DNA of 64,000 bases from Sulfurifustis variabilis (GCF_002355415.1 NZ_AP014936.1:558001-622000); one strand, 5' to 3'; shown: positions 1 through 8,448, counted from the first letter of the stretch. Notes: a model not told the origin generated them from the letters alone. Translations and numbers: made by a program.

Positions 1-933
1 CGCCACCTGATCGACCAAAAGCAGTGGGAGAAGGCGCGCGACGAGTTCAAGCGGGTCGCGGAGGAGGCGCCGGAGGACGCCGACGCCGTCTACGCCGTGG
101 GGCTTCTCGCGCTGCAGACGAACCGGCTGGACGAGGCGGAGCGCTTTCTCGAGCGCACCGTCGAGCTGCGCCCCCAGAACGACCAGGCCCGCATCTACCT
201 GGGACAGGTGGTGGAGCAGAGCAAGCGCTACGGCGAGGCGGCGCGCTGGTACGGCGAAGTGAGCGCGGGCGAGAGCTTCTTCGAGGCGCAGACGCGGCTC
301 GCCATCGTGACCGCCAAACAGGGCGATCTCGGCAAGGCCCGCCAGCATCTGCGCGCGATCAATGCCGAGAACGATCAGCAGCGCGTGCAGCTGGTGCTCG
401 CCGAGGAACAGATGCTGCGGGACGCCAAGCGGTACGACGAGGCGCTCACGGTGCTCAACGGTGCGCTGGAGCGCATGCCGGAAGACAAGGATCTTCTGTA
501 CGCGCGCGCCCTGATCGCCGAGAAGCTCGACAAGCTTCCCCTCGTCGAATCGGACCTGCGGACGATCCTCCAGAAGGACCCGCAGAACGTCAACGCGCTC
601 AACGCGCTCGGCTATACGCTCGCCGACCGTACGGACCGCTACTCCGAGGCGCAGGAGTATCTCGCCCGCGCGCTCGAGCTCAAGCCGGACGACCCCTTCG
701 TGCTCGACAGCATGGGCTGGCTGCAGTACCGGACCGGGAACAACGTCGAGGCGATCAGATACCTCAAGCGCGCCATCGCCATCCGCAACGACGCGGAGAT
801 CGCCGCCCATCTGGGAGAGGTCCTCTGGGTGGCCGGAGACAGGAGCGAGGCTCGCTCCGTCTGGACGCGCGCGCTGCGCGAGACGCCGGAGAGCGAAGCG
901 CTGCGGGACGTCATCAAGAAATTCATGCCGTGA
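1..933 (+). CDS. TPR-repeat protein, 3' part (start lies before the window)
   Basis: The frame is open from the first base, so this is the C-terminal part of a longer protein; about 310 residues are visible. They form consecutive tetratricopeptide units with the usual alternation of small residues and aromatic or acidic positions, for example ALGYTLADRTDRYSEAQEYL followed by ALELKPDD, and a final unit around DSMGWLQYRTGNNVEAI. Such proteins are helical scaffolds for protein interaction. The stop overlaps the lolB start by GTGA, so the two are probably co-translated. A TPR protein just before lolB is common in beta/gamma-proteobacteria. The exact partner cannot be read from the sequence. Confidence 0.85.
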   Translation, partial: RHLIDQKQWEKARDEFKRVAEEAPEDADAVYAVGLLALQTNRLDEAERFLERTVELRPQNDQARIYLGQVVEQSKRYGEAARWYGEVSAGESFFEAQTRLAIVTAKQGDLGKARQHLRAINAENDQQRVQLVLAEEQMLRDAKRYDEALTVLNGALERMPEDKDLLYARALIAEKLDKLPLVESDLRTILQKDPQNVNALNALGYTLADRTDRYSEAQEYLARALELKPDDPFVLDSMGWLQYRTGNNVEAIRYLKRAIAIRNDAEIAAHLGEVLWVAGDRSEARSVWTRALRETPESEALRDVIKKFMP

Positions 934-1571
934 GAATCCGGGCGTTCTGGCTCGCCGCCGCTTTCCTTGCGGGATGCGCGAGCCTGCCCGAGCCCGCCCC
1001 GCCCGGAGACCCCGAAGCGCTGTTCGCCGCGCGCCGCGCGGAGCTCGTCGCCCTCACCGTGTGGGAGCTCCGCGGACGCGTGGCCCTGCGCGCGCCGGGC
1101 GAGGGCTGGCAGGCGGGCCTGCGCTGGCTGCACCGCGACGGCGCGCAGGCCCTCGACCTTACGGGCCCGTTCGGCGGCGGTTACCTGCGGCTCACCGAGG
1201 ATGACGGCGGGGCACGGCTGACGGACTCGTCCAGGCGCGTCTACGAGGCAGCCGACGCGACCATGCTGCTCGCGCGCACGACCGGCTGGCAGGTTCCGCT
1301 CGACGGCCTCGATCACTGGGTGCGCGGGCTTCCGCTGCCCGACGTACCGGCGCGCCGCGAGCTGGACGCCCACGGGAGATTGAAACGTCTCGTGCAGCGC
1401 GGCTGGAACATCGAGTATCTCGCTTACGCCGAATTCGCCGGGCACGAGCTCCCCAGCCGCCTCTACATCAGTCGCGAGCTGCCGGCGGAGCCCGCAGCCG
1501 GGCCCGAAGACCCCCGCCTGGAGGTCCGGCTCGCGATCCAGAGCTGGCGGCTCGCGGCCCGCGACTCGTGA
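930..1571 (+). CDS. lolB: Outer-membrane lipoprotein LolB
   Basis: LolB accepts lipoproteins from periplasmic LolA and inserts them in the outer membrane. The GTG start at 930 gives a clean lipoprotein signal: MRIRAF, a hydrophobic stretch and the lipobox LAGCAS with the lipidated Cys near residue 16. This start overlaps the stop of the preceding TPR gene. The mature part (about 195 residues) has LolB features such as the WELRGRVALR strand near the N-terminus and the FGGGYLRL segment. Size (213 aa) is normal. It is followed directly by ispE with a GTGA overlap, the usual lolB-ispE order. Confidence 0.93.
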   Translation: MRIRAFWLAAAFLAGCASLPEPAPPGDPEALFAARRAELVALTVWELRGRVALRAPGEGWQAGLRWLHRDGAQALDLTGPFGGGYLRLTEDDGGARLTDSSRRVYEAADATMLLARTTGWQVPLDGLDHWVRGLPLPDVPARRELDAHGRLKRLVQRGWNIEYLAYAEFAGHELPSRLYISRELPAEPAAGPEDPRLEVRLAIQSWRLAARDS

Positions 1572-2413
1572 ACCTTCCCGACCGCTGGCCGGCGCCGGCC
1601 AAGCTCAACCTCTTCCTGCATGTCGTCGGTCGACGTTCCGACGGGTACCACCTGCTGCAGACCGTCTTTCAGCTCCTCGACTTCGGCGACGAACTCCGCT
1701 TCGGCGTGACCTCCGACGGTGTCGTAGGACGGGCCGCGCCCGTTCCGGGGGTGCCCGAGGAGACTGATCTCACGCTGCGTGCCGCACGGCTGCTGAAGGA
1801 GCGGTGCGGCGTGCGGCGAGGGGTCAGGATCGGCATCGAGAAGCGGCTGCCTGCCGGCGGGGGATTGGGCGGGGGAAGCTCCGACTGCGCGACGACCCTC
1901 ATCGCCCTGAACGCGCTGTGGGGCGTGGGCTTGCGGCGCGCCGAGCTGCTGCGACTCGGGCTCGAACTGGGCGCGGACGTCCCGGTTTTCATCGGCGGGC
2001 GATCCGCCTGGGCGGAGGGGGTGGGCGAGATCCTGACGCCACTCGAGCTCGAGGACGCCTGGTATCTGGTCGTCGCCCCGCCGGTGCAGGTTTCGACCGC
2101 GTCGGTGTTCGCGGCCAGCGAATTGACACCCCATAGGCCCACCATCACAATACGCGCCTTTCGAACGGGGCAGGGGCGCAACGATCTCGAGCCGATCGTG
2201 CGCCGCCGGTATCCCGAGGTCGACGTCGCTCTTCGATGGCTCGCCGCTCACGGCGAGGCGCGTATGACCGGGTCGGGCGGCTGCGTATACGTCAGGGTTG
2301 CGAGCGCCGCCGCGGGGCGGCGTATTCTCGAGGAGGCACCGCCGGGCTACGGCGGGTTCGTCGCGCGGGGCGTGAACCGGCATCCTTTATATAGCCTGAC
2401 CCGCGATTCCTGA
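1568..2413 (+). CDS. ispE: 4-diphosphocytidyl-2-C-methyl-D-erythritol kinase
   Basis: IspE phosphorylates CDP-methylerythritol in the MEP route to isoprenoid precursors. The 281-residue protein is a GHMP kinase: the N-terminus PAPAKLNLFLHVVGRR is the family signature, and the ATP-binding glycine loop PAGGGLGGGSSD is near residues 96-107. The late MTGSGGCVYV matches GHMP motif 3. Start is GTG at 1568, overlapping the lolB stop. The cytosolic enzyme acts alone. The tRNA-Gln remnant begins immediately after the stop. Confidence 0.96.
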   Translation: MNLPDRWPAPAKLNLFLHVVGRRSDGYHLLQTVFQLLDFGDELRFGVTSDGVVGRAAPVPGVPEETDLTLRAARLLKERCGVRRGVRIGIEKRLPAGGGLGGGSSDCATTLIALNALWGVGLRRAELLRLGLELGADVPVFIGGRSAWAEGVGEILTPLELEDAWYLVVAPPVQVSTASVFAASELTPHRPTITIRAFRTGQGRNDLEPIVRRRYPEVDVALRWLAAHGEARMTGSGGCVYVRVASAAAGRRILEEAPPGYGGFVARGVNRHPLYSLTRDS

Positions 2414-2636
2414 CTGGGCGCCGTCAAGCGGTAAGGCACCGGTTTTTGATTGGTCGCCCCATCCGTGGGGCGAACCCTCGCTGCGTCGGGCTGACGCGCA
2501 AATTCGCTCCAAGCGAATTTGTCCGGCGTTCCCGGGTTCGACAAAATCGCCGGGGGCGATTCTGGACAGCGCGCACGGCGCGCTGACCCCAAAGGGGCGA
2601 GCCCCAGGGATGGGGCCAGCAATCCTGGCGCCCCAA
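2414..2636 (+). pseudogene. tRNA-Gln copy interrupted by two palindromic insertions
   Basis: Three colinear pieces match the intact tRNA-Gln downstream. Bases 2425-2451 match 2674-2700 (26 of 27 identical, same TTG anticodon at 2446-2448). Bases 2523-2541 match the T-arm region 2701-2719 (17 of 19). Bases 2621-2636 (AATCCTGGCGCCCCAA) equal 2719-2734. The pieces are separated by inserts of about 71 and 80 bases, one just after the anticodon loop and one in the T loop. The inserts are stacked perfect hairpins: TCGCCCC/GGGGCGA, CAAATTCGCT/AGCGAATTTG, AATCGCC/GGCGATT, CAGCGCGC/GCGCGCTG and GCCCC/GGGGC. The piece cannot fold as a normal tRNA. The middle match is the weakest of the three. Confidence 0.65.
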
Positions 2637-2662
2637 TCGGTATCATGGGTGCGCCGGCTTAC

Positions 2663-2737
2663 TGGGGCGTCGCCAAGCGGTAAGGCACCGGATTTTGATT
2701 CCGGCATTCCCAGGTTCGAATCCTGGCGCCCCAACCA
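2663..2737 (+). tRNA. tRNA-Gln (TTG anticodon)
   Basis: A complete cloverleaf is visible. The acceptor TGGGGCG (2663-2669) pairs with CGCCCCA (2727-2733), followed by discriminator A and an encoded CCA at 2735-2737. The anticodon stem CCGGA/TCCGG encloses the loop TTTTGAT with anticodon TTG at 2695-2697. The T loop contains GGTTCGAATCC. It is very close to the enterobacterial tRNA-Gln. Position between ispE and prs is conserved in many beta/gamma-proteobacteria. A weak -10-like TATCAT lies at 2641-2646. Confidence 0.96.
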
Positions 2738-2773
2738 ATCTCAAAGGCCCGCACGCGGGCCTTTGAGATTGGT
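2734..2773 (+). terminator. Perfect 19-bp inverted repeat ending the tRNA-Gln unit
   Basis: Arms 2734-2752 and 2755-2773 are perfect complements with a 2-base loop. The core AAAGGCCCGC/GCGGGCCTTT looks like a bidirectional intrinsic terminator. The left arm starts inside the tRNA, using its discriminator A and CCA end. The T-run is short (TTT), so termination strength is uncertain. From 2774 to the prs ribosome site I see no gene. Confidence 0.6.
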
Positions 2774-2881
2774 GCCGAAGGGCGCCGTACCGGACGTACG
2801 GCGCAATCCAGGCGCTCCGACCGGATCTACGAATGCCGCCGTCGTTCCCGTTCGACGGCGTTGCTGTTTGAGGGGAGAGCA

Positions 2882-3832
2882 GTGTCGTTAGACAACATGA
2901 TCGTCTTCACGGGGAACGCGAACCCGACCCTCGCGGACCTCGTGGTGCGCCATCTCGGGCTGCCGCTCGGCAAGGCGGTGGTCGGGCGCTTCTCGGACGG
3001 CGAGATCATGGTCGAGATCATGGAGCACGTACGCGGCAAGGACGTGTTCCTCGTTCAACCGACCTGCGCGCCGGCGGACGACAACCTGATGGAGCTGCTC
3101 ATCCTGATCGACGCGGTGAAGCGCTCCTCGGCACGGCGCATCACCGCCGTCATACCTTATTATGGGTACGCGCGGCAGGATCGCCGGCCGCGCACTGCGC
3201 GTGTCGCGATCACCGCCAAGCTCGTCGCCGACATGATCCAGACCGCCGGCGCGAACCGGGTGCTGACCATGGACCTGCATGCTGACCAGATCCAGGGCTT
3301 CTTCAGCATCCCGACGGACAACATCTACGCCTCGCCGATCCTGCTCGGCGACATCTGGCGGCACGAGTACGAGGACCTGCTGGTCGTGTCGCCCGACGTG
3401 GGGGGCGTCGTCCGCGCACGCGCGATGGCCAAGCATCTCGAAGCGGATCTCGCCATCATCGACAAGCGCCGGCCGCGGCCGAACGAGGCGAAGGTGATGC
3501 ACATCATCGGTGAGGTGCGGGGGCGTACCTGTATCCTGATGGACGACCTGGTCGACACCGCGGGGACGCTGTGCGAGGCCGCCTCGGCCCTGAAGAGCCA
3601 CGGTGCCCGCAAGGTGCTCGCCTACTGCACGCACCCCGTCCTGTCGGGAAGGGCGGTCCAGCGCATCGAAGGCTCCGAGCTCGACGAGCTCGTCGTCACG
3701 GACACGATTCCGCTGAGCCCCGAGGCCAAGGCCTGCCCGCGGATCCGACAGCTGAGCGTGGCGGAGCTGCTCGCCGAGTCCATGCGCCGCATCGCCGAAG
3801 AGGATTCCATCAGCTCCTTATTTATGGATTAG
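2882..3832 (+). CDS. prs: Ribose-phosphate pyrophosphokinase (PRPP synthetase)
   Basis: The enzyme makes PRPP from ribose 5-phosphate and ATP for nucleotide, His, Trp and NAD synthesis. Family motifs are the N-terminal FTGNANP, the [10 protein letters not shown] stretch in the ATP site, the catalytic K/R region [19 protein letters not shown] and the PRPP-binding loop [12 protein letters not shown]. The GTG start at 2882 is preferred because AGGGGAG sits just upstream (2871-2877) and the product is then 316 aa, the usual length. A TTG at 2861 and an ATG at 2897 are in frame but fit less well. Confidence 0.97.
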   Translation: MSLDNMIVFTGNANPTLADLVVRHLGLPLGKAVVGRFSDGEIMVEIMEHVRGKDVFLVQPTCAPADDNLMELLILIDAVKRSSARRITAVIPYYGYARQDRRPRTARVAITAKLVADMIQTAGANRVLTMDLHADQIQGFFSIPTDNIYASPILLGDIWRHEYEDLLVVSPDVGGVVRARAMAKHLEADLAIIDKRRPRPNEAKVMHIIGEVRGRTCILMDDLVDTAGTLCEAASALKSHGARKVLAYCTHPVLSGRAVQRIEGSELDELVVTDTIPLSPEAKACPRIRQLSVAELLAESMRRIAEEDSISSLFMD

Positions 3833-3845
3833 TTCTACCTGCTCC

Positions 3846-3870
3846 CCCTCTCCCGCCCAGCGGGAGAGGG
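3846..3870. repeat. REP-like palindrome (CTCTCCCGC / GCGGGAGAG type)
   Basis: An 11-bp perfect stem, CCCTCTCCCGC and GCGGGAGAGGG, with loop CCA lies in the 154-base gap between prs and rplY. The same stem core recurs at 56335-56356, and a related one at 39711-39748, always between genes. It may also end prs transcripts, but there is no T-run. Confidence 0.6.
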
Positions 3871-3986
3871 ATGGGGTGAGGGTTCCTTGCCTTGCTCTCC
3901 GATCGCAGGGGCGGGTGAGGGGCAAACGAAGCCACCGCGTACTTGGTCGCGAGTCCGGTGGCGGCATTTCAAACCAGGAGATCAAC

Positions 3987-4697
3987 ATGGCTACGAAGTT
4001 CGAAGTGAACGCCGAACCACGGTCGGGCAAGGGCACCGGTGCGAGCCGCCGCCTCCGCCGTGGCGGTAAAGTACCGGGCATCGTGTACGGTGCCGGCAAA
4101 GAACCCGTCATGGTCGCGTTCGAGCACGACGCGATGTACCACAACCTGCGCGCCGAGGCGTTCCATACCTCGATCCTCAGCCTCAAGCTGGACGGCGCGA
4201 CCGACCAGGCGATCCTGCGCGACTACCAGATGCATCCGTTCAAACCGCAGGTCCTGCACGTCGACCTGCAGCGCATCAGCGCGACCGAGAAGATCCACAT
4301 GAGCGTGCCGCTCCACTTCGTGGGACAGGACGTGGCGCCGGGCGTGAAGCAGCAGGGCGGTATCGTGAGCCACTTGATGACCGAGGTGGACGTGACCTGC
4401 CTGCCGCACCAGCTGCCCGAATTCCTCGAGGTCGACATGTCGAACATCAACCTGAACGAGTCGGTGCACCTCTCCGACCTCAAGCTGCCGGAGGGCGTGC
4501 AGATCACGAGCCTCGCCCACGGCGGCGACGACCTGGCGGTCGCCGCCATTACGGCCGTGCGCGAGGAGGTCGAGGAAGCGCCGGCCGCGGCGGCGGCCCC
4601 GGAAGCGGCGGCTGCGCCTGCCGCGGGCGCGGCTCCGGCGGCCGCCCCGGCCGCAGCCGAGGCCAAGAAGCCGGAGGGCAAGAAGGAGGGCAAGTAA
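3987..4697 (+). CDS. rplY: 50S ribosomal protein L25/general stress protein Ctc
   Basis: L25 binds 5S rRNA in the large ribosomal subunit. The ATG at 3987 is chosen because AGGAG lies at 3976-3980 and the product begins MATKFEVNAEPR, as in the long (TL5/Ctc) form. The N-terminal 5S-binding domain (about residues 1-95) contains GTGASRRLRRGGKVPGIVYG. A second beta domain follows (about 100-185). The final 40 residues are an Ala/Glu/Pro-rich, lysine-ended tail, common in this family. At 236 aa it is the two-domain type, not the 94-aa enterobacterial form. pth follows six bases later, the standard order. Confidence 0.96.
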   Translation: MATKFEVNAEPRSGKGTGASRRLRRGGKVPGIVYGAGKEPVMVAFEHDAMYHNLRAEAFHTSILSLKLDGATDQAILRDYQMHPFKPQVLHVDLQRISATEKIHMSVPLHFVGQDVAPGVKQQGGIVSHLMTEVDVTCLPHQLPEFLEVDMSNINLNESVHLSDLKLPEGVQITSLAHGGDDLAVAAITAVREEVEEAPAAAAAPEAAAAPAAGAAPAAAPAAAEAKKPEGKKEGK

Positions 4698-4703
4698 GAG
4701 GCT

Positions 4704-5288
4704 GTGTCCTCGGGCATCTCCCTCATCGTGGGGCTCGGCAACCCGGGCCCCGAGTACGCGGAAACCCGGCACAACGCCGGGTTCCGTTTTCTGGACGCCC
4801 TCCTGGCGGACAGCGGGGAGCGCCGGCGTCCCGAATCGCGGTTCACGGCCGAGGCGGCACGCCTGCGGATCGGCGGCAGCGAGGTCTGGCTGCTCGCCCC
4901 CATGACTTTCATGAACCACAGCGGGGAGGCCGTCTCGCGCTTCGCGCGCTACTACAAGATTCCGGTCGGGCAGATTCTCGTGGCCTACGACGAGATCGAC
5001 CTGCCGCCCGGGGCCGTGCGCCTGAAATGGGGCGGCGGCGCGGCCGGCCACAACGGCCTGACCGACGTCATCGAGCAACTCGGTTCGCCGGAGTTCCTCC
5101 GCCTGCGCATCGGCGTGGGGCACCCGGGTTCGGCGGCGCAGGTCGTCTCATACGTGCTGCGGCGGCCGCCGGTCGCCGAGCAGTCGCTCATCGACGAGGC
5201 GATCGCGGCGGCCAAGGACCACATCGGCGATATCGTCCAGGGGCAGTACCAGAAAGTGATGAACAGCCTGCACAGGCTCGGAAAGTGA
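4704..5288 (+). CDS. pth: Peptidyl-tRNA hydrolase
   Basis: Pth frees peptides from peptidyl-tRNAs dropped by ribosomes. The 194-residue product starts at GTG 4704 and shows the family pattern: IVGLGNPGPEYAETRHNAGF with the catalytic His in RHNAGF, PMTFMNHSGEAV carrying the conserved Asn, and the GGAAGHNGLTDV loop. Asp of the catalytic set is in YDEIDLPPG. The gene lies between rplY and ychF, the usual neighbours. Length and motifs are normal. Confidence 0.97.
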   Translation: MSSGISLIVGLGNPGPEYAETRHNAGFRFLDALLADSGERRRPESRFTAEAARLRIGGSEVWLLAPMTFMNHSGEAVSRFARYYKIPVGQILVAYDEIDLPPGAVRLKWGGGAAGHNGLTDVIEQLGSPEFLRLRIGVGHPGSAAQVVSYVLRRPPVAEQSLIDEAIAAAKDHIGDIVQGQYQKVMNSLHRLGK

Positions 5289-5300
5289 TGTGCCGAGCGC

Positions 5301-5378
5301 AGTAACGGAATGACGGGTGACGGCTGACCAGAGTCCGGCCGCCTGTCACGAACGACGAATCACTCTCACGGTCACCAG
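5301..5378. repeat. Decayed member of the 7-bp-period inverted-repeat family
   Basis: In the pth-ychF gap the left arm has TGAC at 5311, 5318 and 5325 (exact 7-base spacing). The right arm has CAC at 5347 and 5361 with GAC at 5354 between them, then looser CACs. The arms are inverted relative to each other around a GC-rich centre (CCGGCCG). It resembles the elements at 41494 and 53824 but is less regular. Confidence 0.45.
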
Positions 5379-5386
5379 GTTAGAAA

Positions 5387-6478
5387 ATGGGTTTCAAGTG
5401 CGGGATCGTAGGGCTGCCGAACGTCGGCAAGTCCACTCTCTTCAATGCGCTGACGCGCGCCGGCGTGCCGTCGGCCAATTATCCCTTCTGCACCATCGAT
5501 CCCCACGTCGGCATCGTCGAGGTGCCGGACCCGCGGCTGAAGCGGCTCGCGGAGCTCGCGAAGCCCGAGAAGATCCTTCCGACGACCATCGAGTTCGTCG
5601 ATATCGCCGGACTCGTCGCGGGCGCGTCGAAAGGCGAGGGGCTGGGCAACAAGTTTCTCGCCCATATCCGCGAGGTCGACGCGATCGCGCACGTCGTGCG
5701 CTGCTTCGAGGACCCGAACGTCACGCATGTCGCGGGCCGGGTGAGCCCGCGGTCCGACATCGAGACGATCGAGACCGAGCTCGCGCTCGCCGATCTCGAC
5801 ACGGTGGAAAAGGCCTGGAGCCGTGCGTCGGCGCGCGCGAAGAGCGGCTCGAAAGACGATATCAGGATGCGTGAACTGCTCGAGCGCGTGCGGAGTCACA
5901 TGAACTCCGGCGCGCCGTTGCGCGCCCTCGATCTGGGCACGGAGGAGCGGCAGATGCTCAAACCGCTCTGCCTGCTGACCGACAAGCCGACGATGTACAT
6001 CGCGAACGTGAGCGAAACCGGATTTCGCGACAATCCGCTTCTCGACGAGGTGCGCGCCATCGCCGAGGCCGAGGGCGCGGTCGTGGTGCCGGTGAGCGCG
6101 GCGATCGAGGCCGAGCTGGCGGACCTCGAGGGCGAGGAGCGGCAGGCATTCCTGGCCGACATGGGGCTCGAGGAGGCCGGGCTCGACCGCGTCATTCGGG
6201 CCGGCTACGCGCTCCTGGGCCTCATCACGTTCTTCACGGTCGGTCCCAAGGAGGTACGGGCTTGGACAGTACGGGCCGGCTCCGCCGCCCCGCAGGCCGC
6301 CGGGGTGATTCACACGGATTTCGAGCGCGGTTTCATACGGGCGGAAGTCATCGCTTACGACGATTACCTGCGCGCGGGCGGCGAGTCCGGCGCCCGGGAG
6401 GCGGGCAAGCTCCGGCTGGAAGGAAAGGACTATCGCGTCCAGGACGGGGACGTGATGCATTTCCGGTTCAACGTCTGA
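5387..6478 (+). CDS. ychF: Redox-regulated ATPase/GTPase YchF (Obg family)
   Basis: YchF is a universally conserved, ribosome-associated P-loop NTPase that prefers ATP. The 363-aa protein has the Walker A loop [14 protein letters not shown] (about residues 8-21), the G3 motif DIAGLV and a C-terminal TGS-like domain (about 278-363) ending in the family-typical [13 protein letters not shown]. Length equals the family norm. Start ATG 5387 follows the decayed repeat; no strong ribosome site is evident. It closes the conserved lolB-ispE-prs-rplY-pth-ychF neighbourhood. Confidence 0.97.
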   Translation: MGFKCGIVGLPNVGKSTLFNALTRAGVPSANYPFCTIDPHVGIVEVPDPRLKRLAELAKPEKILPTTIEFVDIAGLVAGASKGEGLGNKFLAHIREVDAIAHVVRCFEDPNVTHVAGRVSPRSDIETIETELALADLDTVEKAWSRASARAKSGSKDDIRMRELLERVRSHMNSGAPLRALDLGTEERQMLKPLCLLTDKPTMYIANVSETGFRDNPLLDEVRAIAEAEGAVVVPVSAAIEAELADLEGEERQAFLADMGLEEAGLDRVIRAGYALLGLITFFTVGPKEVRAWTVRAGSAAPQAAGVIHTDFERGFIRAEVIAYDDYLRAGGESGAREAGKLRLEGKDYRVQDGDVMHFRFNV

Positions 6479-6482
6479 CGCC

Positions 6483-6511
6483 TTGACTTGTCGGGGAGCC
6501 CCCTCGAAAAT
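6483..6511 (+). promoter_or_regulatory. Candidate sigma-70 promoter of tRNA-Met
   Basis: TTGACT at 6483-6488 is separated by 17 bases from GAAAAT at 6506-6511 (4 of 6 matches to TATAAT). A C-rich discriminator follows, typical of stable-RNA promoters under stringent control, and the tRNA begins about 20 bases later. Confidence 0.45.
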
Positions 6512-6532
6512 CCGCCCCCTCCTGTCGAATAT

Positions 6533-6609
6533 GGCTATGTAGCTCAGCTGGTTAGAGCGCGGCACTCATAATGCTGAGGTCGGCGGTTCGATCCCGCCCA
6601 TAGCCACCA
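6533..6609 (+). tRNA. tRNA-Met (CAT anticodon, elongator type)
   Basis: The full cloverleaf of 77 bases includes an encoded CCA (6607-6609). The acceptor GGCTATG pairs with CATAGCC. The anticodon stem CGGCA/TGCTG (one G-U pair) holds the loop CTCATAA with CAT at 6567-6569. The D arm AGCTCAGCTGGTTAGAGC and the T arm GGTTCGATCC are standard. The paired first acceptor base and the overall match to enterobacterial elongator tRNA-Met argue against an initiator. Confidence 0.95.
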
Positions 6610-6747
6610 GTCCTTTCCTCCTGCCTTCGTGCCCGTTTCGTCGCTTGCACGTGACCTTACATCGGGTGTGGCTTGCGACCCGGCTTCCAGAGACCACAAT
6701 TCCTGATGTAGGCGGCATGCGGAGCGTGCCGTTTTCCAGGAGGAAAG

Positions 6748-6909
6748 ATGTTGAAACTGGGTTTGTGGGTCGCAACGCCTTCGCTGGTCACCTTCCTGGC
6801 CTCGTCCAACCCGGTGCGTCTCGAAAACGCTCTTCTGATCTTCGCGCTGTCGGTGGTCGCGCTGCTCATGGGAATCGGGCCGCGCATCGGAGACAAGGCC
6901 GGACGCTGA
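6748..6909 (+). CDS. Small hypothetical membrane protein, 53 aa
   Basis: I do not recognise this protein. The ATG at 6748 has a perfect Shine-Dalgarno (AGGAGG at 6738-6743) and a strong intrinsic terminator follows 15 bases after the stop, so the unit looks like a real monocistron. The product has an amphipathic N-terminus (MLKLGLWVATPSLVTFLASS) and one clear transmembrane helix, ALLIFALSVVALLMGIG (about residues 27-43), with a short basic tail. It sits alone between tRNA-Met and miaB. Function is unknown. Confidence 0.7.
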   Translation: MLKLGLWVATPSLVTFLASSNPVRLENALLIFALSVVALLMGIGPRIGDKAGR

Positions 6910-6923
6910 AAGGCGGCAGGCAG

Positions 6924-6957
6924 GCGCGGGCGGGAAAAACCGCCCGCGCTTTTTTTT
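6924..6957 (+). terminator. Intrinsic terminator after the 53-aa membrane protein
   Basis: A perfect 10-bp stem (GCGCGGGCGG and CCGCCCGCGC, loop GAAAAA) is followed by eight T residues. It ends about 42 bases before miaB. Confidence 0.92.
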
Positions 6958-6999
6958 GCCTGGCATTCGCCCTGCCGGCCGGGCAGAATTTCGTCCGCC

Positions 7000-8448
7000 G
7001 TGCGCAAGCTCTACATCAAGACCTTCGGGTGCCAGATGAACGAGTACGACTCCGCCCGCATGGCGGATCTGCTCGCGGCCTCGCACGACCTGGTCGTCAC
7101 GGCCGATCCGGCGGAGGCCGATGTCCTTCTGCTCAACACCTGTTCCGTCCGGGAAAAGGCCCAGGAAAAGGTCTTCAGCCAGCTCGGGATGTGGCGTCTT
7201 TATAAGGAGGCGCGGCCCGGCGTGGTGATCGGCGTCGGCGGGTGCGTGGCGAGCCAGGAGGGGGAAGCCATCGTGCGCCGGGCGCCCTACGTGGACCTGG
7301 TGTTCGGCCCGCAGACGCTGCACCGGCTGCCCGAGATGCTCGCCCTCACGCTGACCCGGCGCCGCCCCGCCGTGGACGTCTCGTTCCCCGAGATCGAGAA
7401 ATTCGACCGGCTGCCCGAACCCCGCGCGGACGGCGTGCGCGCCTTTGTTTCGGTGATGGAGGGTTGCAGCAAGTACTGCACGTTCTGCGTGGTGCCGTAC
7501 ACCCGGGGCGAGGAGTTCTCGCGGCCGTTCGACGACGTCCTTGCGGAGGTGGCGGCGCTGGCTGCGCAGGGCGTGCGCGAGGTGACGCTCCTGGGCCAGA
7601 ACGTCAACGCCTACCGCGGCGCGATGCACGACGGCCGGATCGGGGACCTGGCGCTCCTCATCCGGTATATCGCCGAGATCGAGGACATCGGCCGCATCCG
7701 CTTCACGACCTCGCACCCGCTCGAATTCGACGATCGCCTGATCGCTGCCTTCGCGGACGTCCCCAAGCTCGCCGGACAGCTGCATCTGCCCGTGCAGAGC
7801 GGCTCCGATCGCATCCTGACCCTCATGAAGCGCGGGCACACCGCGCTCGAATACAAACAGAAGATCCGCCGGCTGCGCTCGGCAAGGCCGGACATCTCGC
7901 TGACCAGCGACTTCATCGTCGGTTTCCCGGGCGAGACCGAGGCCGACTTCGCGGCGACGATGCGGCTCATCGAGGAGGTGGAGTTCGACGGCGCCTTCAG
8001 CTTCCTCTACAGCCCCCGGCCGGGCACCCCGGCCGCGGACCTGCCTGATCCGGTTCCCCTCGGAATCAAGCAGCATCGGCTCGTGCGGTTGCAACGGCGG
8101 GTCGCGGAACTGGCCGCGCGCGCCGGCCGGCGCATGGTGGGGACCCGCCAGCGGATCCTCGTCGAGGGAGTTGCCCCGCGCGGGCAGGGGCGCCTCTCGG
8201 GCCGGACCGCGAACAATCGCGTGGTGAACTTCGAGGCCGAAGACCGCGAACTCATCGGGCGGTTCGTCGACGTGGCTATCCTGGAGGCCATGCCCAACTC
8301 GCTGCGCGGGCGGCTTTGCGGGCCGCCCTCCTCGCGGGCCGGCCGACAGGGTCACGCAACCCCACAGGATCCGAAGCTGGCGGCGACCGCCTGTCCGCCC
8401 GGGGACGGCCTCGCCCGTCCGGATCGGGAACGGTCCGAGCCGGCTTGA
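7000..8448 (+). CDS. miaB: tRNA-2-methylthio-N6-dimethylallyladenosine synthase MiaB
   Basis: MiaB is a radical-SAM methylthiotransferase that modifies A37 of tRNAs. The GTG start at 7000 gives [16 protein letters not shown], the start of the UPF0004 domain with the first cluster Cys; two further Cys are in NTCSVRE and GGCVASQ. The radical-SAM cluster motif CSKYCTFC is near residues 157-164. A TRAM domain follows (about 370-440). The last 45 residues are basic, Pro/Gly-rich and unlike the usual end, so the tail is somewhat long (482 aa). It heads miaB-ybeZ-ybeY-corC-lnt, as in many gamma-proteobacteria. Confidence 0.96.
   Translation: MRKLYIKTFGCQMNEYDSARMADLLAASHDLVVTADPAEADVLLLNTCSVREKAQEKVFSQLGMWRLYKEARPGVVIGVGGCVASQEGEAIVRRAPYVDLVFGPQTLHRLPEMLALTLTRRRPAVDVSFPEIEKFDRLPEPRADGVRAFVSVMEGCSKYCTFCVVPYTRGEEFSRPFDDVLAEVAALAAQGVREVTLLGQNVNAYRGAMHDGRIGDLALLIRYIAEIEDIGRIRFTTSHPLEFDDRLIAAFADVPKLAGQLHLPVQSGSDRILTLMKRGHTALEYKQKIRRLRSARPDISLTSDFIVGFPGETEADFAATMRLIEEVEFDGAFSFLYSPRPGTPAADLPDPVPLGIKQHRLVRLQRRVAELAARAGRRMVGTRQRILVEGVAPRGQGRLSGRTANNRVVNFEAEDRELIGRFVDVAILEAMPNSLRGRLCGPPSSRAGRQGHATPQDPKLAATACPPGDGLARPDRERSEPA

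Noticed and set aside
24-929. N-terminal extension of lolB in the same frame
   Set aside because: It overlaps the TPR gene in another frame, and the lipoprotein signal begins exactly at GTG 930.
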